Positions 29,560 to 39,214 of a stretch of DNA of 64,000 nucleotides are shown here, piece by piece (positions within the stretch are counted from its first letter, which is position 1; every line of letters starts with the position of its first letter). The notes under the pieces are model-generated. The model ran no database searches, was not told the origin of the DNA, and saw nothing but the letters and a program-made list of their open reading frames with translations. Source of the DNA: Bacilli bacterium (GTDB lineage: Bacteria; Bacillota_I; Bacilli_A; RF39; UBA660). The position numbers and the translations under genes were made by a program. Location: NCBI GenBank assembly GCA_900753325.1, contig CAADYO010000009.1, positions 152,925 through 216,924 of the forward strand, given 5' to 3'.

Positions 29560-32514
29560 ATGTTGGCGAAGAAAAAAATAAAGACTATCTTTAGACAGAT
29601 AGATAAGAAAAAGATTGTATTTTGTACTTTATCAGTTATTGCTTTTTTTCTTTTAATAATTTTTATTCCTTTAACTTGGGCAAAAGTTATACCAGTTGAC
29701 AGTGTATCAGTTAGTTCTACTAAATTAAATTATGATAGTGACCCTGGCTCTTGGAGATTAAATAGTTCTATTACTTTTACTGATGTAGATAAGATAACTT
29801 TAAAATTAAATTTGAAAACTATTCCAAAAATTGATTACAATTATATTGATACGATTTTTGTTATTGATAATTCAGAGTCTATGGAGTATGAGAAATTTAG
29901 TTATGTAAATAGTGCTTGCAGTGAACTTATAGATAAGTTGTATAATCAAAACGCCAATAATAAAACGGCTCTAATTACTTTTAATTCTACTGCTAGCATA
30001 GAACAAGGACTGTATAATGATAAAAACTCAATAAAAAGCGCTATTAACAATATTAGTTTTTCTTCTGGTACTAATTATTATCAAGCTTTTCAAAAAATAG
30101 ATGAACTATTAAGTAATTATAAAAAAGAGAGTGGTAGAGAATTACTTGTTTTATTTGTAACTGATGGAGTGTCAAATGAAGATATTCCTAATGAAAGACC
30201 ATCTTATAAAATGTTAAAAGAAAAATATCCATATATAAATATTCATATAGTTCAGTATGAAATGGGAGATAAAGTAAATTCAAATATTGCTTTGGTTAGT
30301 GATAAACAATTTGTTAGTACTAAAGATAATATAAAAGAACAGTTAGATAAAGCTTCTGTTGTTTCAATGATTTATGATACTTTTAATATTAGTAGCTATA
30401 TAAATGGTGATTATTTTGATGTTCTAAATTATAGCTCTTCTATTGGGACCTTGAATTTTGATAATGATATTTTAACTTGGAATTTAGATAAAACTATTGG
30501 AACTTTAGAAGATGCAGATGCTTTGGTGAAATTAAAACTAAAGAAACAGTATATAGATACTGAGACTGTTGTTTCTGTTTTAAAGAGAAATGTTATTAAT
30601 TATAAGTTGGGCAATGTCAGTGAGACTATTGATTCTAGTCTTAGCCCAATTATATCTAATTATAATAGTGTTAGTTACAATATGAACTTACCTGCTGAAT
30701 GTATTATAGATAATTATCCTGTTACTAAAAAATATAGGGTTTTTGATGAAGTAGAGATTTATAACGATAAGTTGATGTGTGGTAATTATCAGCTTAAGGG
30801 TTACGATGTTAAAACTTCTGGTGTGAAGATGACTAATTCTAATCATTTTATAATGCCTAATAAAGATGTGGAATTAGTTGCAAAATGGAGTAATGTTTCT
30901 CTTTCTAAGAGAATGGATGGTAAAGTGTCTAAAGTTCAGACTTTATATGATGTTTTGGCTGACAGTGCAGTTGCAGATAATATAAAAAGTTCTTTTGTAT
31001 CATCAACTGCAGGTATTAGTATTAAGGGTGGTTCTTCTGATACTAACGGTAAGGGTTTATATGAAATATCAACTACAAAGAGTGATAAATATCCAATTTA
31101 TTATTTTAGAGGAGATATTAATAATAACAATGTTAAGTTTGCTGGGTTTTGTTGGAAGATGGTTAGAACTACTGAGAAGGGTGGAATCAAACTTGTTTAT
31201 AATGGAGTACCTGATTCTTTAGGATATTGTAGTACTACAACTGGAGCTAGTACAAGAATTAGTCAAAATTCCTTCAATAGTAATTATGTATCAGCTGCTT
31301 CTGTTGGTTATATGTATGGGACATTACATAATCTTACTTATCAAAGATTAAATTTATATTTTGCTTTTGGAATGAAAAGGAATGTAATTTATAATATACC
31401 AAATTCGAAATATTATTATAGTGACTCTGTTATTTATAAAAATGGTGTATATACTTTAGTTAATCCAGTTCAATATCTTTATAAAGAAAATCATAGTAAT
31501 TTAGATAAAAAGTACACGTGTTTATCTGAAACTGAGACTAACTGTACACAGGTTAGTCAGGTGTATGCAGTTGACTCTGGAGCTTCTTATTTGAACTATT
31601 ATAGTTTTAGTAATGGGCAAACTTATGAATCGTTATATGAAGATGGAAACAATCATAAATGGGTATTTGGAAATGACTTTACTTATTCTAATGGTGTATA
31701 TACCTTAAAAGATACTATTAGTATTAATATGGGTGATTATTTAACTGAAGGATCCAAAATATATAATAAACATAATTATACTTGTTTATCAGAAAATAAT
31801 ACTTGCAGTACTTTATATTATATTTTAGTACATAAAAAAAGCAGTAATACTATTGATGATAATACTGGTTATTATAGTATGACTGGTGGTAAGGGAATAG
31901 AAGATATTAAGCAAGAAATGTTTGAAAATAAAAATGATTCAACTATTAAGACTGTTGTTGATACTTGGTATAAAAATAATTTATTGGATTATACAAAGTA
32001 TTTAGAGGATGCTAACTGGTGTAATGATAGGACAATTAGTGATAGTTCACTACTTAGTAAAGATACTGATGCTAGCAATGATTCATATTCACATTTTATT
32101 GGATATTACCGACTATACTATGGTTCTTATAAGTTATCTTTTACTTGTACTAATGAGAACGATATTTTAAATACTAGTGTAGAAGGATTTAATTATCCGG
32201 TTGCTTTACTTACTTTGGATGAATATATTTATGCAGGTGGCTCTAGTAAAAATAATTCTAATTACTATTTATATACGGGTCTTGCTGATTGGATGCTAAC
32301 TCCTAGATCTTATTATGGGATTAATGCATCTGTTTCATATGTTACACCAAATGGTTCAGTTGGTGGGGATAGTACTAATTATAATGTTAAAGATCAGTAT
32401 GGAGTAAGACCTTCTATTGTACTTAAGAATAGTATTAGAACTGATGGTGGCAATGGCACTATTGAAGATCCTTATCTAATTACTGAAGATGTAAATAAAA
32501 AAGTGATTGGTTAA
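29560..32514 (+). CDS. Large surface protein with von Willebrand factor A domain
   Basis: 984 residues. An N-terminal membrane anchor or signal (about 21-44) is followed by a vWA domain (about 95-270) with a complete MIDAS: DNSES near 102, Thr in SGTNYY, and VTDG near 200. A beta-repeat module follows (about 370-450: CIIDNYPVTKKYRVFDEVEIYNDKLMCGNYQLKGYD...FIMPNKDVELVAKW), like Listeria-Bacteroides repeats. The rest is a Tyr/Ser/Asn-rich region with several short Cys-containing segments (KYTCLSETETNC, NYTCLSENNTC), ending in WMLTPRS...YGVRPSIVLKN, a pattern seen in secreted DUF6273-like modules. No sortase signal; anchored by the N-terminal helix. Probably adhesive; ligand unknown. Confidence 0.8.
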   Translation: MLAKKKIKTIFRQIDKKKIVFCTLSVIAFFLLIIFIPLTWAKVIPVDSVSVSSTKLNYDSDPGSWRLNSSITFTDVDKITLKLNLKTIPKIDYNYIDTIFVIDNSESMEYEKFSYVNSACSELIDKLYNQNANNKTALITFNSTASIEQGLYNDKNSIKSAINNISFSSGTNYYQAFQKIDELLSNYKKESGRELLVLFVTDGVSNEDIPNERPSYKMLKEKYPYINIHIVQYEMGDKVNSNIALVSDKQFVSTKDNIKEQLDKASVVSMIYDTFNISSYINGDYFDVLNYSSSIGTLNFDNDILTWNLDKTIGTLEDADALVKLKLKKQYIDTETVVSVLKRNVINYKLGNVSETIDSSLSPIISNYNSVSYNMNLPAECIIDNYPVTKKYRVFDEVEIYNDKLMCGNYQLKGYDVKTSGVKMTNSNHFIMPNKDVELVAKWSNVSLSKRMDGKVSKVQTLYDVLADSAVADNIKSSFVSSTAGISIKGGSSDTNGKGLYEISTTKSDKYPIYYFRGDINNNNVKFAGFCWKMVRTTEKGGIKLVYNGVPDSLGYCSTTTGASTRISQNSFNSNYVSAASVGYMYGTLHNLTYQRLNLYFAFGMKRNVIYNIPNSKYYYSDSVIYKNGVYTLVNPVQYLYKENHSNLDKKYTCLSETETNCTQVSQVYAVDSGASYLNYYSFSNGQTYESLYEDGNNHKWVFGNDFTYSNGVYTLKDTISINMGDYLTEGSKIYNKHNYTCLSENNTCSTLYYILVHKKSSNTIDDNTGYYSMTGGKGIEDIKQEMFENKNDSTIKTVVDTWYKNNLLDYTKYLEDANWCNDRTISDSSLLSKDTDASNDSYSHFIGYYRLYYGSYKLSFTCTNENDILNTSVEGFNYPVALLTLDEYIYAGGSSKNNSNYYLYTGLADWMLTPRSYYGINASVSYVTPNGSVGGDSTNYNVKDQYGVRPSIVLKNSIRTDGGNGTIEDPYLITEDVNKKVIG

Positions 32515-32537
32515 AATTGGTTTGAATTTTTAAGAGA

Positions 32538-32573
32538 AGAAATTGAGTTTTATAATAAACTTAATTTCTTTTT
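32538..32573 (+). terminator. Terminator after the vWA gene
   Basis: AGAAATTGAGTTT (32538-32550) pairs with AAACTTAATTTCT (32557-32569), one wobble, then T run. Confidence 0.85.
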
Positions 32574-32603
32574 GTTAATATTATTATATCTTATTTTTTG
32601 AAG

Positions 32604-32632
32604 TTGTTACTTTTTTAGTATTTTGATATAAT
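32604..32632 (+). promoter_or_regulatory. Promoter of cca
   Basis: TTGTTA (32604-32609), 17-bp spacer, TATAAT (32627-32632) with TGA extension. GGTGAT at 32643-32648. Confidence 0.7.
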
Positions 32633-32653
32633 AGTATTGTGTGGTGATATGAC

Positions 32654-33748
32654 ATGTTAGAAGCAGCCTTAAAGTTTATTCATGAAATTAATTCAAATGG
32701 TTATAAAGCCTATATTGTTGGTGGTTTTGTTAGAGATTATATTTTAGGTATTGAATCTCATGATATTGATATAGCAACTAATGCAACGCCTAAAGAGATA
32801 AAAGCAATATTTGCTGATAGTTGCTTACCAGCTGAAGATTATGGCTCTGTTACTGTTATAAGCAAGGGTATTCGATTCGAAGTTACAACATTTAGACGTG
32901 ATATTAGTTATATTAATAATAGAAGACCAGCTGAAGTTAAATATATAGATAATTTACATGATGACTTATTACGAAGAGATTTTACTATTAATGCTATATG
33001 TATGGATGAAGATGGTAAAATAATTGATTTATTAAATGGTAAAAAAGATATAGAGAAAAAAGTCATTAGAACTATTGGTGATGCTCGAGTTAAATTTGAA
33101 GAGGATTGTCTTAGAATACTTAGAGCTATTAGATTTGCTACTATTTTAGATTTTAAACTAGATGATGATGTAGTTCAAGCTATTAAAGAATATAAATATT
33201 TATTAAGAGGTTTATCTTACTATAGAAAAAAAGAAGAATTAGATAAAATATTTACATCTGGTAATAGTATGAAGGGAATTGAATTATTGCTTGAATTAGA
33301 ATTGGATCAAGAATTGGAATTAGAAAGACTTAGTAGTGTTAAAAATACTGATGATTTAATTGCAGTATGGAGTGTTTTAAATGTGGGTGATAAGTACCCT
33401 TTTACTAGTAATGAAAAAGAACTCATAAAAAATGTAAATGCGGCTTTAAAATTAAACAATTTAGATCCAATGGCTTTATATACGTATGGATTATATGTTA
33501 ATTGCATAGCTGGTGAGATTAAAGGAATTGATAAGAAAAAAATTACAGAATCTTATGTTAATTTAGTTATTCATTCTACTAAGGATTTAAAAATTACTTG
33601 TGATGAAATAATTAATACTTTAAAAAGAAAGCCAGGTAAATACTTAAAAGATATTTACACAGACTTAGTTCATGAAGTTTTATATAGGCGAGTTCCTAAT
33701 GAAAATCAGGAATTAATTAAATACATAATAAATAATTATAGTGATTGA
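32654..33748 (+). CDS. cca: CCA tRNA nucleotidyltransferase / polyA polymerase family
   Basis: 364 residues of class II tRNA nucleotidyltransferase. Motif A is VGGFVRDYILG...HDIDIATNATP (catalytic Asp pair in DID), then RRDFTINAI, then LRILRAIRFATIL (neck). It is a little shorter than Bacillus Cca (397) at the C-terminal tail. It adds or repairs the 3' CCA of tRNAs. No second homologue is seen here, so CCA-adding rather than A-adding activity is assumed. Confidence 0.92.
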   Translation: MLEAALKFIHEINSNGYKAYIVGGFVRDYILGIESHDIDIATNATPKEIKAIFADSCLPAEDYGSVTVISKGIRFEVTTFRRDISYINNRRPAEVKYIDNLHDDLLRRDFTINAICMDEDGKIIDLLNGKKDIEKKVIRTIGDARVKFEEDCLRILRAIRFATILDFKLDDDVVQAIKEYKYLLRGLSYYRKKEELDKIFTSGNSMKGIELLLELELDQELELERLSSVKNTDDLIAVWSVLNVGDKYPFTSNEKELIKNVNAALKLNNLDPMALYTYGLYVNCIAGEIKGIDKKKITESYVNLVIHSTKDLKITCDEIINTLKRKPGKYLKDIYTDLVHEVLYRRVPNENQELIKYIINNYSD

Positions 33749-33793
33749 TATGATATTTTATGTTATTATATAGACGTTTAGGGGAGTGATATA

Positions 33794-34468
33794 ATGAAAA
33801 GTTCTAAATTAATAGATATTTTTAAGCAGGGACATATAGTTATTCCTCTTTTTTTGTTACAACATTATAAAGAATTTAAATTGGAAATAGGAGAATTTGT
33901 TTTTTTAATGTACTTATACAGTTTAGGAAATGAATTTTTATTTAATCCTAGTAAGTTTGCTTGTGACTTAAATATTGATTTAAAAGAGGCTATGGGTTAT
34001 ATTGGAACTCTTAGTGATAAACATTTTATTAGAGTAGAAGTTGTTAAAAATGATAAAGGACTTATGGAAGAAGTTGTTTTACTTGATGAGTTTTATAATA
34101 AAATATCTTTGCTTATGATGGAAGAGGTTAATCAAGTTTCTAAAAGTGATAATTCTAATATATTTGAAATTATTGAAAAGGAATTTGGAAGAACACTTAG
34201 TCCTATTGAATATGAAATAATAAAGGCTTGGCTTGATAATAATATAAGTGAGGAACTTATTAAAGAAGCTATTAAAGAGGCTACTTATAATGGTGTATCT
34301 AATTTAAGGTATATTGATAAGATATTATATGAGTGGGGAAAAATAGGTATTAAGAGTGCTAAGGATGTTGAAAATAATAGGAAAAAAAGAAATAAGGCTA
34401 AAGATGATGTTTCTAATGATGTTGATATTGATATAGTTGATTGGGACTGGTTTGATGATGATGAATAG
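33794..34468 (+). CDS. dnaD: DNA replication initiation protein DnaD
   Basis: 224 residues. The N-terminal winged-helix domain (IPLFLLQHYKEFKLEIGEFVFLMYLYSLG) is followed by the DnaD/DnaB C-terminal domain (FGRTLSPIEYEIIKAWLDNNISEELIKEAIKEA...NLRYIDKILYEW) and an acidic tail ending DWDWFDDDE. It helps load the replicative helicase with DnaB/DnaI at oriC and at restart sites. The order dnaD-nth facing recU-ponA matches Bacillus. Its end overlaps the nth start. Confidence 0.95.
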   Translation: MKSSKLIDIFKQGHIVIPLFLLQHYKEFKLEIGEFVFLMYLYSLGNEFLFNPSKFACDLNIDLKEAMGYIGTLSDKHFIRVEVVKNDKGLMEEVVLLDEFYNKISLLMMEEVNQVSKSDNSNIFEIIEKEFGRTLSPIEYEIIKAWLDNNISEELIKEAIKEATYNGVSNLRYIDKILYEWGKIGIKSAKDVENNRKKRNKAKDDVSNDVDIDIVDWDWFDDDE

Positions 34469-35072
34469 AATTTCTGAATATTTGGATTATTTATTTCCTA
34501 ATCCGAAGTGCGAATTATTATATAATAATGATTATCAATTATTAATTGCAATTGTTTTAAGTGCTCAATCTACTGATAAAAGAGTTAATTCTGTTACTCC
34601 TATATTATTTGAAAAATATCCTTCTTTAGATGAGCTAAAAATGGCTTCTAAGCGAGATATTGAGAATATTATTAGACCAGTAGGTTCTTATCATAAAAAG
34701 GCTGCATATGTCATTGGAATAGCTAAAATACTATGTGATAAATATGATAAGGTCGTTCCTCAAGATAGAGATGTTTTAGAGACTTTCCCTGGCGTTGGTA
34801 GAAAAACAGTTAATGTTTTTTTAAGTGAATTTTATGATGTAGCAGCAATTGCAGTTGATACTCATGTGGAACGTGTTTCTAAGCGACTTAGACTTGCTTA
34901 TTCTAAAGATAATGTTTTAACGATTGAAAAGAAGCTTATGAAAAAGTTTCCTAAAGATGAGTGGGGACGTAGACATTTACAACTTGTTTTATTTGGAAGA
35001 TATTATTGTAAAGCAGTTAAGCCTTTATGTGATAATTGTCAGTTAAAAGATATATGTAGAAAAAAATACTAG
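34461..35072 (+). CDS. nth: Endonuclease III
   Basis: 203 residues. HhH motif LETFPGVGRKTVNVFLS with the catalytic Lys in an earlier helix (LSAQSTDKRVN) and the catalytic Asp in AVDTHVERVSKR. A C-terminal 4Fe-4S cluster has Cys spacing C-x6-C-x2-C-x5-C (from YYCKAVKPLC to DIC). It removes oxidised pyrimidines. Three consecutive ATGs (34455, 34458, 34461) lie in the dnaD end; I report the last. Translation is coupled to dnaD. Confidence 0.95.
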   Translation: MNRISEYLDYLFPNPKCELLYNNDYQLLIAIVLSAQSTDKRVNSVTPILFEKYPSLDELKMASKRDIENIIRPVGSYHKKAAYVIGIAKILCDKYDKVVPQDRDVLETFPGVGRKTVNVFLSEFYDVAAIAVDTHVERVSKRLRLAYSKDNVLTIEKKLMKKFPKDEWGRRHLQLVLFGRYYCKAVKPLCDNCQLKDICRKKY

Positions 35073-35094
35073 CAAATTTTGCTAGTATTTTTTT
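35064..35094. terminator. Bidirectional terminator between nth and ponA
   Basis: AAATACTAGC (35064-35073) pairs with GCTAGTATTT (35081-35090), with A/T runs on both sides. Confidence 0.88.
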
Positions 35095-37993
35095 ATTCTC
35101 CTTCTTTTGTTACGGTAATTGTAACTGTTAGGAATTTTGGCTTTCCATTATATTTTACAGTACAAGTAACTGGATATTTTCCTGGTAGGATGATTGAATT
35201 TGGTGTACATGATTCTACTGTGGCACTACCATCTCCGCCGGTTACTGTAAAGTCTGAAATGTTTAAGCTAAGCGTTCCGGAACTACTTGGTATTATAGTT
35301 GAGCCGTTATACTGTAATTCTAGACTGTCATTTTCTTCTTCCTCTTCATCTTTTAATTCAAATGTTGTAGGATCACTTTTTGGACCAGAATAGTAGGCAG
35401 CGACGACTTTATATGTTCCATATGGTGTAGAAGTTGGTGTGTATGTAAATGATGTTTTATCTGTTGTTCCAATTAATGTTGATCCTAAATAAATTTTATA
35501 TTCTAGTTTACCGTAATTCTCATTATTAGTTTCAGATGTGTTAACTGCTTTCCAACTCATGCTAACTTTTTTAGTTATTTTACTATAGCTTACGCTAAAG
35601 TTTTGTGGAGCGGCTATTTTTTCTTCAGTGTATGTTTCAGTTGGTTCGTATCCTTTTTTGAAGTATTCATAAACAACATTACCGGAATAAGCTCCAGCTA
35701 ATTTTGGTGGCCTTGAACCTGCGATAACTCCAACTTTTACAACGCTTGATGGTTGTTTAAATGCTTCGCGGTTTGATTCCATTGCTCCTGAATTAATTAA
35801 AGCATTAAATATTTTGTCTTTTTGTACTGTTGCTGGGATATTACGTAGACAATACGTACGATCGATGAAGTCATATCCATACCATAAGGCAATTACTGTT
35901 TTTGTTGAGTATCCTACAATCCATGAATCTCTAATAGCATCTGATACTAAGTTTTTATCTATCATTGTTTTACTATCATAGTTTGTAGTACCTGTTTTTC
36001 TGGCTACATTAGCTGGATTACCACCACTTAATGATACATCTTGTAATATACTAGTAATCATATAAGCAGTTGCATCTGACATTACTTTTCTTTTGACAAC
36101 ATAATTTTTATTATTGTGTTCTTTTGTTTCACCATTTGATTTATATACTATTTTACTAACACTATATGGTTCGTTGTAGTATCCACCGTTTGAGAATGCG
36201 GCATAAGCACCACTCATTTGTAATGGATTAGTACCAGTAAAGGCACCAATTGCATGAGCTTCATGTACTTTTGATGGTTCTTCTGTATCTTTTGTAGTAC
36301 TATTTACGCATTTTTTTGAATCAACGTCATATTTATATCCTGCTGAACAAACTTCTGGTTGTATACCTAAATTTGTAACAAATTCTAGTATTTTTTTATT
36401 GTCTACTTGTTGGAAAGCTTTTAATGCTGGAATGTTACGTGATGTTGATAATGCTCTACGCATAGTAATTGTACCATAATATGTTCCATCCCAGTTTTTA
36501 ATTGATCTGCCATCTGAGTATGTATATGGCGTGTCATCAAATAGGGTATATGTTGACCAGTTGTTGTATTCTATACCAGGGCCATAGTCAAACAATGGCT
36601 TTGCTGTTGATCCTGGTTGTCTTTTAATTTCTGTTGCATAATTAAATTGATTTTTTCCATATTCTGTACGTTGTCCAATAACTCGACCATTTCCAATGGC
36701 AAGTATTTTTCCGGTTTGAGAATCTAGAACTGAAACACCAGCTTGAACTTTATCGTTTATCCAAGTATAGCTTTCTCCATTCATAACGCTGTTTACACCG
36801 TCTTGTTTAGATCTGTCTAAGTTTGTATAAACTGTTAATGGTGTAGTATATGGATTTATATTGTATTTATTGTTTATTTCAGCAACTACGGTATCAACGT
36901 ATCCTCTATATTTATTATTTAATGTTGCTCCTGTTGATGTTGCAATTAGTGATGATACTGGAATGCTATTTGCTATTTTTTCTTCTTCAGCAGTTATATA
37001 ACCATGTCTTTTCATTAGATATAATACAGTTTTACGTCTTGCTTCGGCATGGTCTGAATGTTCTGCTGGATTGTAATAAACAGGGGATTTAAACATACCA
37101 GCAAGTGTTGCTGCTTCGCTTAAGTTAAGTTCACTTACGGTTTTTCCAAAGTAAGCTTCAGCAGCTTCTTGAACTCCATAAATGTTTCCACCTAAGTAAT
37201 GGTTATTTACATAATATTCAATTATTTGCTCTTTACTACAATTTTTTTCTAGTTTAAATATTGCTAGATAAATATCTTCAAATTTACGTGTTATACCTTT
37301 AATACCCTCTGTAGCATAGGCATTTGTTAAACTGTTTTTAACAACTTGCATTGTTAAAGTTGATGCACCTCCGGCATCTGAATGTCCCAACAATTGTCCA
37401 ATAACGGCTTTCGAAAATCTTGGAGCATCGAAACCATTATGCTGGAAAAATCTTGAGTCCTCTGTTGCTATAATGGCATCAATTAGTACTTCTGGCAATT
37501 CATTGTATTTTACTTTTTCGCGCATCTCACTACCAAGTTTTGCATATTCCTTGTTATTAATATCTAAAAATGTGGTATTTTCTTGTGTTTCAAGTTTTGT
37601 TGTTACATATTTTGGATCTGCATCTATTTTTATATATATAAGAAAGGCTGTGAAGCCAACTAAACCAATAATACCAATCGCTAAAACAATCATTAAAATT
37701 GTTTTTACTAATATTCTTGTTTTTTTCTTATCTTTGCACTTCTCTAATAATTTAACTACTCCAATTATGATAGCAATTCCAAGTCCCGTTAATAATGTAA
37801 AAAATATTCCGAGAGTAAAATAACATAATAGTAAGATTACAATAAATGTAACGAGACAAATTAATTTTGCTTGTTGTTCTTCTTTAGATGTAATTGTTAT
37901 TCTTTTCTTTATATTTTTTGTATTACTACTGTTGTTGTGCTTTGCAGAATTGCGATTATTAGGTTTCCTTCTTTTTATTTCTTTTTTTTGCAT
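35093..37993 (-). CDS. ponA: Class A penicillin-binding protein 1
   Basis: 966 residues: a basic cytosolic tail of about 45 residues, several hydrophobic segments at about 45-120, a GT51 glycosyltransferase (ATEDSRFFQHNGFD near 180), and a transpeptidase with STAKP (active Ser about 461), SRN and KTGT (about 668). A C-terminal fibronectin-III-like domain follows (SVSYSKITKKVSMSWKAV) and a further beta-domain. It polymerises and cross-links peptidoglycan. The multi-helix N-terminal region is longer than the single anchor of Bacillus PBP1. I start at ATG 37993, preceded by GGAGG inside recU; an upstream ATG (38020) lies within recU. Confidence 0.95.
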   Translation of the reverse strand: MQKKEIKRRKPNNRNSAKHNNSSNTKNIKKRITITSKEEQQAKLICLVTFIVILLLCYFTLGIFFTLLTGLGIAIIIGVVKLLEKCKDKKKTRILVKTILMIVLAIGIIGLVGFTAFLIYIKIDADPKYVTTKLETQENTTFLDINNKEYAKLGSEMREKVKYNELPEVLIDAIIATEDSRFFQHNGFDAPRFSKAVIGQLLGHSDAGGASTLTMQVVKNSLTNAYATEGIKGITRKFEDIYLAIFKLEKNCSKEQIIEYYVNNHYLGGNIYGVQEAAEAYFGKTVSELNLSEAATLAGMFKSPVYYNPAEHSDHAEARRKTVLYLMKRHGYITAEEEKIANSIPVSSLIATSTGATLNNKYRGYVDTVVAEINNKYNINPYTTPLTVYTNLDRSKQDGVNSVMNGESYTWINDKVQAGVSVLDSQTGKILAIGNGRVIGQRTEYGKNQFNYATEIKRQPGSTAKPLFDYGPGIEYNNWSTYTLFDDTPYTYSDGRSIKNWDGTYYGTITMRRALSTSRNIPALKAFQQVDNKKILEFVTNLGIQPEVCSAGYKYDVDSKKCVNSTTKDTEEPSKVHEAHAIGAFTGTNPLQMSGAYAAFSNGGYYNEPYSVSKIVYKSNGETKEHNNKNYVVKRKVMSDATAYMITSILQDVSLSGGNPANVARKTGTTNYDSKTMIDKNLVSDAIRDSWIVGYSTKTVIALWYGYDFIDRTYCLRNIPATVQKDKIFNALINSGAMESNREAFKQPSSVVKVGVIAGSRPPKLAGAYSGNVVYEYFKKGYEPTETYTEEKIAAPQNFSVSYSKITKKVSMSWKAVNTSETNNENYGKLEYKIYLGSTLIGTTDKTSFTYTPTSTPYGTYKVVAAYYSGPKSDPTTFELKDEEEEENDSLELQYNGSTIIPSSSGTLSLNISDFTVTGGDGSATVESCTPNSIILPGKYPVTCTVKYNGKPKFLTVTITVTKEGE

Positions 37994-37994
37994 T

Positions 37995-38564
37995 TTAAAT
38001 ACCTCCAATAATTTGATCAATTATTTTTAAGTAGTCAACCCTGGGCGCGTAACTTTCTTTTATGAGGTAGGCATTTTCTTTGAAGTATGATAATGGGATT
38101 GACTCTCTTTTATTTTCTTCTATAAATTTTATTAAGTTTTCAGCCAGTAATAAATAAGTTTCGTTTAAACTTGTAAATCTTATTATTAAAAAGGCTATGC
38201 CATGGTGTCTATTTATATTTTTTAGGTGTTGTATTTGATGAGGATGAATGTTACTTAAAGTAAAAGAAGTTTTATTTTTTGTTTCTTTGGCTTCAAAGTC
38301 AACATATTTTCCTTTATATATACCATTATAGTCTGTAGTAGATGGAACTGTAAAAAATGCTTGAGTTATTACGGCTTTATCCCTTGATGGATAATTTACT
38401 TTTGTAATTTTAACAGGTGTTGGTTTTTTATATATGTATGCTTTGTCTATATTACGATAATATTCATTTGTTAAATTCAAGTCATTTTCAAGTGCCATTC
38501 CACGATTACTAAAATTAATTTGATTATTTGAATTTTGTTTTTTTATGCCACTTGGATAGTTCAT
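37995..38564 (-). CDS. recU: Holliday junction resolvase RecU
   Basis: 189 residues. NRGMALENDLNLTN near the N-terminus, then the PD-(D/E)xK nuclease core (TDYNGIYKGKYVDFEAKETK, catalytic D/E-x-K), then HPHQIQHLKNI. It resolves recombination intermediates and, in Bacillus, modulates RecA. Its stop is 1 nt before the ponA start, the classical recU-ponA pair. Confidence 0.96.
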   Translation of the reverse strand: MNYPSGIKKQNSNNQINFSNRGMALENDLNLTNEYYRNIDKAYIYKKPTPVKITKVNYPSRDKAVITQAFFTVPSTTDYNGIYKGKYVDFEAKETKNKTSFTLSNIHPHQIQHLKNINRHHGIAFLIIRFTSLNETYLLLAENLIKFIEENKRESIPLSYFKENAYLIKESYAPRVDYLKIIDQIIGGI

Positions 38565-38581
38565 TACATCACCTATGGTTT

Positions 38582-38587
38582 ATTATA
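38582..38587 (-). promoter_or_regulatory. Candidate -10 of recU-ponA
   Basis: TATAAT on the minus strand (38587-38582), then GGTGAT and ATG 38564, 17 nt after the -10. Confidence 0.5.
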
Positions 38588-38703
38588 CTATATTATGATT
38601 ATTTTTTCTATAATTTATATAGTTTTTGTTTGCAAATTTTAGCTTTTTTTGTCAGATTTATGATTATTATTAAATTTTGTATTATGATGTTTATGGTGAT
38701 ATG

Positions 38704-38826
38704 ATGAATAATTTTGAAGTTGTTAGAATATTTAATAAAATGATTAGTGATACTAAAAGTATTAAGCTTGATACAAAATTATCTTATGTCTTATATAGGT
38801 TAATAATTGACAAAAATCAGCAATGA
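38704..38826 (+). CDS. Possible 40-residue protein between recU and gpsB
   Basis: An ATG at 38704 (or 38701) directly follows GGTGAT (38695-38700), the SD form common in this window. The frame encodes MNNFEVVRIFNKMISDTKSI..., a short amphipathic protein rich in Lys, Ile and Asn, ending at TGA 38826. The gpsB promoter overlaps its 3' end, which weakens the case slightly. I know no family. Between it and recU nothing else is visible. Confidence 0.45.
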   Translation: MNNFEVVRIFNKMISDTKSIKLDTKLSYVLYRLIIDKNQQ

Positions 38827-38835
38827 TGCCATAAT
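38807..38835 (+). promoter_or_regulatory. Promoter of gpsB
   Basis: TTGACA (38807-38812), 17-bp spacer, CATAAT (38830-38835). Confidence 0.65.
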
Positions 38836-38860
38836 ATTACTGTAAGGGATTGGTGATGAA

Positions 38861-39211
38861 ATGTATCAAAATAAAATTACACTTAAACCACAGGATATTT
38901 TGGAAAAAGAGTTTAAAATAGATACTCGTGGTTATCGTTTAAAAGAAGTTGATCAATTTTTAGATGTAATTATTGGCGATTATGAGCAATTTTTTGATAT
39001 AATTAATAACTTGGAGAAGGAAAAGGCAGATTTAATGGCTGAAGTTGTCAATTTGAAACAAGAACTTCGTAATTCGAAGTTAAGTATGGAAGTTGTTCGT
39101 AACAGTGAAAATACAGAAGTTACTAATGTTGATGTCATCCGTAGATTATCACAACTTGAAAAATTGGTTTATGCCAATATGAAGGAAAAAGAAGAAAGGG
39201 ACAACAATTAA
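38861..39211 (+). CDS. gpsB: Cell division protein GpsB
   Basis: 116 residues, DivIVA/GpsB family. The N-terminal lipid- and PBP-binding domain (LKPQDILEKEFKIDTRGYRLKEVDQFLDVI) is followed by a coiled coil (about 35-75) and a short C-terminal helical domain (NVDVIRRLSQLEKLVY). GpsB shuttles PBP1 between septum and side wall together with EzrA, both encoded here. It lies just before rnpB, as in Bacillus. Confidence 0.95.
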   Translation: MYQNKITLKPQDILEKEFKIDTRGYRLKEVDQFLDVIIGDYEQFFDIINNLEKEKADLMAEVVNLKQELRNSKLSMEVVRNSENTEVTNVDVIRRLSQLEKLVYANMKEKEERDNN

Positions 39212-39214
39212 TAT

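Noticed and set aside
35079..35393. 104-codon plus-strand frame over the 3' end of ponA
   Set aside because: Shadow of the PBP C-terminal domain; it begins in the nth terminator.
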